From positions 1 through 64,000 of the forward strand of contig JAQEDJ010000006.1 of assembly GCA_027669525.1 (NCBI GenBank): a stretch of 64,000 nt of DNA, read 5' to 3'. The notes beneath the pieces were generated by a model, which saw only the letters and a program-made list of their open reading frames with translations, had not been told where the DNA came from and ran no database searches. Source of the DNA: Coriobacteriaceae bacterium AM48-5. Its GTDB lineage: Bacteria; Actinomycetota; Coriobacteriia; Coriobacteriales; Coriobacteriaceae. Positions within the stretch are counted from its first letter, which is position 1, and every line of letters begins with the position of its first letter. The position numbers and the translations under genes were made by a program. This document shows, in pieces, positions 61,424-64,000 of this stretch.

Positions 61424-62695
61424 GTGAACGCGAGCGCCCTCTATGACGTCTTGGTAATCGGCGGCGGGGCTTCAGGCCTCGCCGCCGCCATTACGGCCGC
61501 ACGCGCTGGCAAAAGCGTCTGCATCGTTGAGCGCGATGTCGCCTGCGGCCTCAAGCTCCTTGCGACCGGTAACGGCCGTTGCAACCTCTCCAACGAATCG
61601 ATTGATCCTCAGCGGTATAACCACCCCGCATTCGTCGAATCCGTCATGGGCCCCCAGCCCGAACAAGAGCTTATGGGTTTCTTCTCCTCGCTGGGCATCA
61701 TGACAACCTCCGAGGAAGGCCGGCTGTACCCGCGCTCCCTTCGCGCCGAATCGGTGCGCGACGCGCTTCTCAACGTTTGCGACCGCCTAGGTATCACCTT
61801 AATCTGCGGAGCCAACGTTGCCACGGCGCACAAAGCTTCCGAAGGCTGGGCACTCCAAATAGACCGTCCAGCGCGGGCGCTCAAGGCAAAAAAGCACGAC
61901 GACCGAAAATCGGAGCTCCGCTCGCTTCGGAAGGCGCTCGCCGATGTCCCTCGCAAGAACGAGGCCCTGCAGGCACATGCCGTAATTATCGCTACGGGCG
62001 GCAACCCCACCGGTATCGCCGATACGTTTCGCCTTCCCCTCACTTCGCTGCGCCCCATCCTCTGCCCCGTATCGGCAACGGTCGTTGGCGATCGAGCGGC
62101 ACTCAAGACGTTGGATGGCCTGCGCGTCCGCGCCTGCTTGACGCTCGCCCGCAATCATAATGAGCTCTGGCACGAAGACGGTGAAGTGCTGTTTCGAGCC
62201 TTCGGCATCTCGGGTGTCGCTGTCTTCAACCTCTCTCGTCGTATCCAGCACGGCGATACGATCCTGCTCGACGTTTTCCCCGACCTCTCCAAAGACGAGT
62301 TGCTCGATATGCTCAACCGGCGCGTTGAGCTGTTCGGTGACTTTTCACCCCGCGATCCCCGTTGGCTCGACGGCATGCTCGCCCCGCAACTCTCCCGCGT
62401 CGTCTGCACAGCGTTCGAGCAGTGCCATCCAGGCTCCAACGATGTCATCCATCTGGTCTCGATCCTCAAGCACTTTAAGCTGTTTGCCGAGGGGACGACC
62501 GATGAGCGCTCGGCGCAGGTCACGCGTGGTGGCGTATCTGTCGAGAGCATCTCAACACCCAGTCTACGCGCGCGCAGCGTTGTCGACGCCCCGCTTTACG
62601 TCTGCGGCGAAGCGCTCGACATCGACGCCGATTGCGGAGGCTTTAACCTTGCGTGGGCCTGGCTCTCGGGCATTCGCGCTGCAAGCAGCCTGTAG
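61424..62695 (+). CDS. BaiN/HI0933-family FAD-dependent oxidoreductase
   Basis: A 423-residue flavoprotein. The FAD-binding site is VIGGGASGLAAAITAARAGKS with GNGRCNLSN; near the end CGEALDIDADCGGFNLAWAW contacts FAD. Members reduce alkenes or thiouridine-like compounds; the substrate is not known. GTG 61424 directly follows the mrp stop. The gene is intact. Confidence 0.9.
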   Translation: MNASALYDVLVIGGGASGLAAAITAARAGKSVCIVERDVACGLKLLATGNGRCNLSNESIDPQRYNHPAFVESVMGPQPEQELMGFFSSLGIMTTSEEGRLYPRSLRAESVRDALLNVCDRLGITLICGANVATAHKASEGWALQIDRPARALKAKKHDDRKSELRSLRKALADVPRKNEALQAHAVIIATGGNPTGIADTFRLPLTSLRPILCPVSATVVGDRAALKTLDGLRVRACLTLARNHNELWHEDGEVLFRAFGISGVAVFNLSRRIQHGDTILLDVFPDLSKDELLDMLNRRVELFGDFSPRDPRWLDGMLAPQLSRVVCTAFEQCHPGSNDVIHLVSILKHFKLFAEGTTDERSAQVTRGGVSVESISTPSLRARSVVDAPLYVCGEALDIDADCGGFNLAWAWLSGIRAASSL

Positions 62696-62775
62696 CCGCG
62701 CAGTCTATAATCAAAAACACATTCGGGCCGTCTGGGATACCGGACGGCCTCTTTCTTGCCTCTAAGGAGACCTCG

Positions 62776-64000
62776 ATGATCGAAATCACCCAAGTCAACG
62801 CGTCGCTCGATGAAGCCGGCGATGAAAATGCCTGTCTCATTGTTGGCAAGCGAGTCGCCAAGCGCGTCCTACGTTGCAAGGACTCCGAGATCAAGTCCAT
62901 CGAGCTCCACCGCAAGTCAATCGACGCTCGCAAAAAACGAGACGTCCATTTTATCCTGAGCTTTCGTGTTGAGCTGACTAGTCCCCACCTCGAGCGAGAA
63001 GCGGTCGACAGCGTTGCCGAGCGTGACCGCTCACGCGTACGCGCGATAGAAGACGATGAGCCTTCATTCCCCTCCCCCGCCTCCGACGCACCTCAAGAAC
63101 GCCCTGTCGTTGTCGGCGCCGGATGCGCCGGCCTTTTCGCTGCGCTTACGCTCGCCGAAGCAGGTCTTAAGCCCTTGCTCATCGAGCGCGGCGACCCGGC
63201 ATTTCGCCGCTCGCAGGCGATCGACCTCTTTCTAAAGGAGCGCATCCTCGACCCCGAGAGCAATATCCAGTTTGGCCTGGGCGGCGCGGGGACTTTCTCG
63301 GACGGCAAGCTCAATACGGGAACCAAAAATCCCGCCCATCGCCTTATCCTCGAAACCTTCGTCGAGGCGGGTGCGCCCCGCGATATTCTGTGGGATGCCA
63401 AGCCGCACATTGGCTCCGACATCCTTCCCAAGGTTGTCACCGCTATATCCCAGCGCATCGAGCAGCTCGGAGGTGTCGTCCGTTATCGAACAAAGCTCGT
63501 CGACATACACATCGACGCGTCTGGCGCCATCACCGGTATTGATGTCCAATCGTTCCAAGACGCCGCTTGCGAGCCAATCGAGACAAAGCACCTCATCCTC
63601 GCCTGCGGGCATTCTGCTCGCGATATTTTTGAGCTCCTTAAGGACCACAACGTGGCCCTCGCACAAAAGACCTTTGCCATGGGCGTTCGCATCGAGCATC
63701 CGCAGTGCGACATCGACCGAGCCCAATATGGAGCCTCGGCGGGACATCCAGCGCTCGGGGCGGCCCCTTACAAGCTCGTCGCCCATCTTCCCAACGGCCG
63801 CAGCGTGTTCTCGTTTTGCATGTGCCCCGGCGGACAGGTTGTTGCCGCCTCTTCAGAACCGTGCCATCTGTGCGTCAACGGGGCCAGTCTCAATGCCCGC
63901 GACGGGCGCAACGCAAATGCCGCCCTGCTCGTTAACGTCACGCCTGAGGACCTTCCCAACGATGACCCGCTCGCCGGCATCGAGCTCCAGCGTACCTGCG
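62776..64000 (+). CDS. NAD(FAD)-utilising dehydrogenase (5' part; cut by window end)
   Basis: An open frame of more than 408 codons with no stop before the window end. The N-terminal 100 residues are a small alpha/beta domain (MIEITQVNASLDEAGDENAC); the FAD fold starts VVGAGCAGLFAALTLAEAG with an FGLGGAGTFSDGKLNTG loop. It belongs to the COG2509-like flavoproteins. ATG 62776 follows AAGGAG and lies 80 bases after the previous flavoprotein. Confidence 0.9.
   Translation, partial: MIEITQVNASLDEAGDENACLIVGKRVAKRVLRCKDSEIKSIELHRKSIDARKKRDVHFILSFRVELTSPHLEREAVDSVAERDRSRVRAIEDDEPSFPSPASDAPQERPVVVGAGCAGLFAALTLAEAGLKPLLIERGDPAFRRSQAIDLFLKERILDPESNIQFGLGGAGTFSDGKLNTGTKNPAHRLILETFVEAGAPRDILWDAKPHIGSDILPKVVTAISQRIEQLGGVVRYRTKLVDIHIDASGAITGIDVQSFQDAACEPIETKHLILACGHSARDIFELLKDHNVALAQKTFAMGVRIEHPQCDIDRAQYGASAGHPALGAAPYKLVAHLPNGRSVFSFCMCPGGQVVAASSEPCHLCVNGASLNARDGRNANAALLVNVTPEDLPNDDPLAGIELQRTC

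Noticed and set aside
1..64000. CRISPR array, prophage or rRNA operon
   Set aside because: No regular spaced repeats, phage structural genes or rRNA sequence were seen.

Overview
The window looks like chromosome of a high-GC, anaerobic, host-associated actinobacterium, most likely a Coriobacteriia member such as Collinsella. This is inferred from oxygen-independent ribonucleotide reductase (nrdD/nrdG), WhiA and RapZ, a SpoIIE/STAS signalling pair, a sialic-acid operon and strong G/C preference at third codon positions. No rRNA gene or close marker was available to fix the species. || A dominant technical feature is single-base indels. At least 30 sites in about 25 genes put a well conserved protein into two or three adjacent frames, even in essential genes such as pgk, tpiA, gpmI, folE and nrdD, often next to short homopolymers. 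I treat these as sequence errors, give one span per gene and name the break. || Layout. 1-1412: metY, with a promoter, a cysteine-containing leader ORF and a divergent LysR gene with its likely operator. 1413-8889: rnhA, a Gfo/Idh oxidoreductase, acylphosphatase, a Fur-family regulator, a slyD-ureE-HAD cluster, a dipeptidase and a YgjP-type metallopeptidase. 8896-10563: folE-HD-folB. 10629-14130: nrdD and nrdG with NrdR boxes. 14380-19282: a roughly 4.9-kb lower-GC island between tRNA-Val and a copy of its 3' part, carrying a BsuBI/PstI-type restriction-modification system and an unrecognised 597-residue protein with a nuclease-like N-terminus. 19282-25557: tRNAs (Val, three Gly, Cys, Leu), a GH13 glucosidase, a STAS-kinase fusion and its SpoIIE-type phosphatase. 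26152-32092: a peptide ABC transporter. 32383-37468: gap-pgk-tpiA-gpmI-secG. 37662-39500: whiA and rapZ. 39620-49973: a sialic-acid module read right to left: binding protein, permease, permease-ATPase fusion, ATPase, two esterases (one lacking its serine), nanA, nanK, nanE. 50339-58104: uvrC, murJ, ybaK, uvrA. 58298-64000: an LTA-synthase-like enzyme, Mrp and two flavoproteins, the last cut by the window end. || Recurrent nested inverted repeats (long outer arms around an inner hairpin) sit between genes, often within 20 bases of a stop codon. They differ in sequence but share architecture and are the least explained non-coding signal here.
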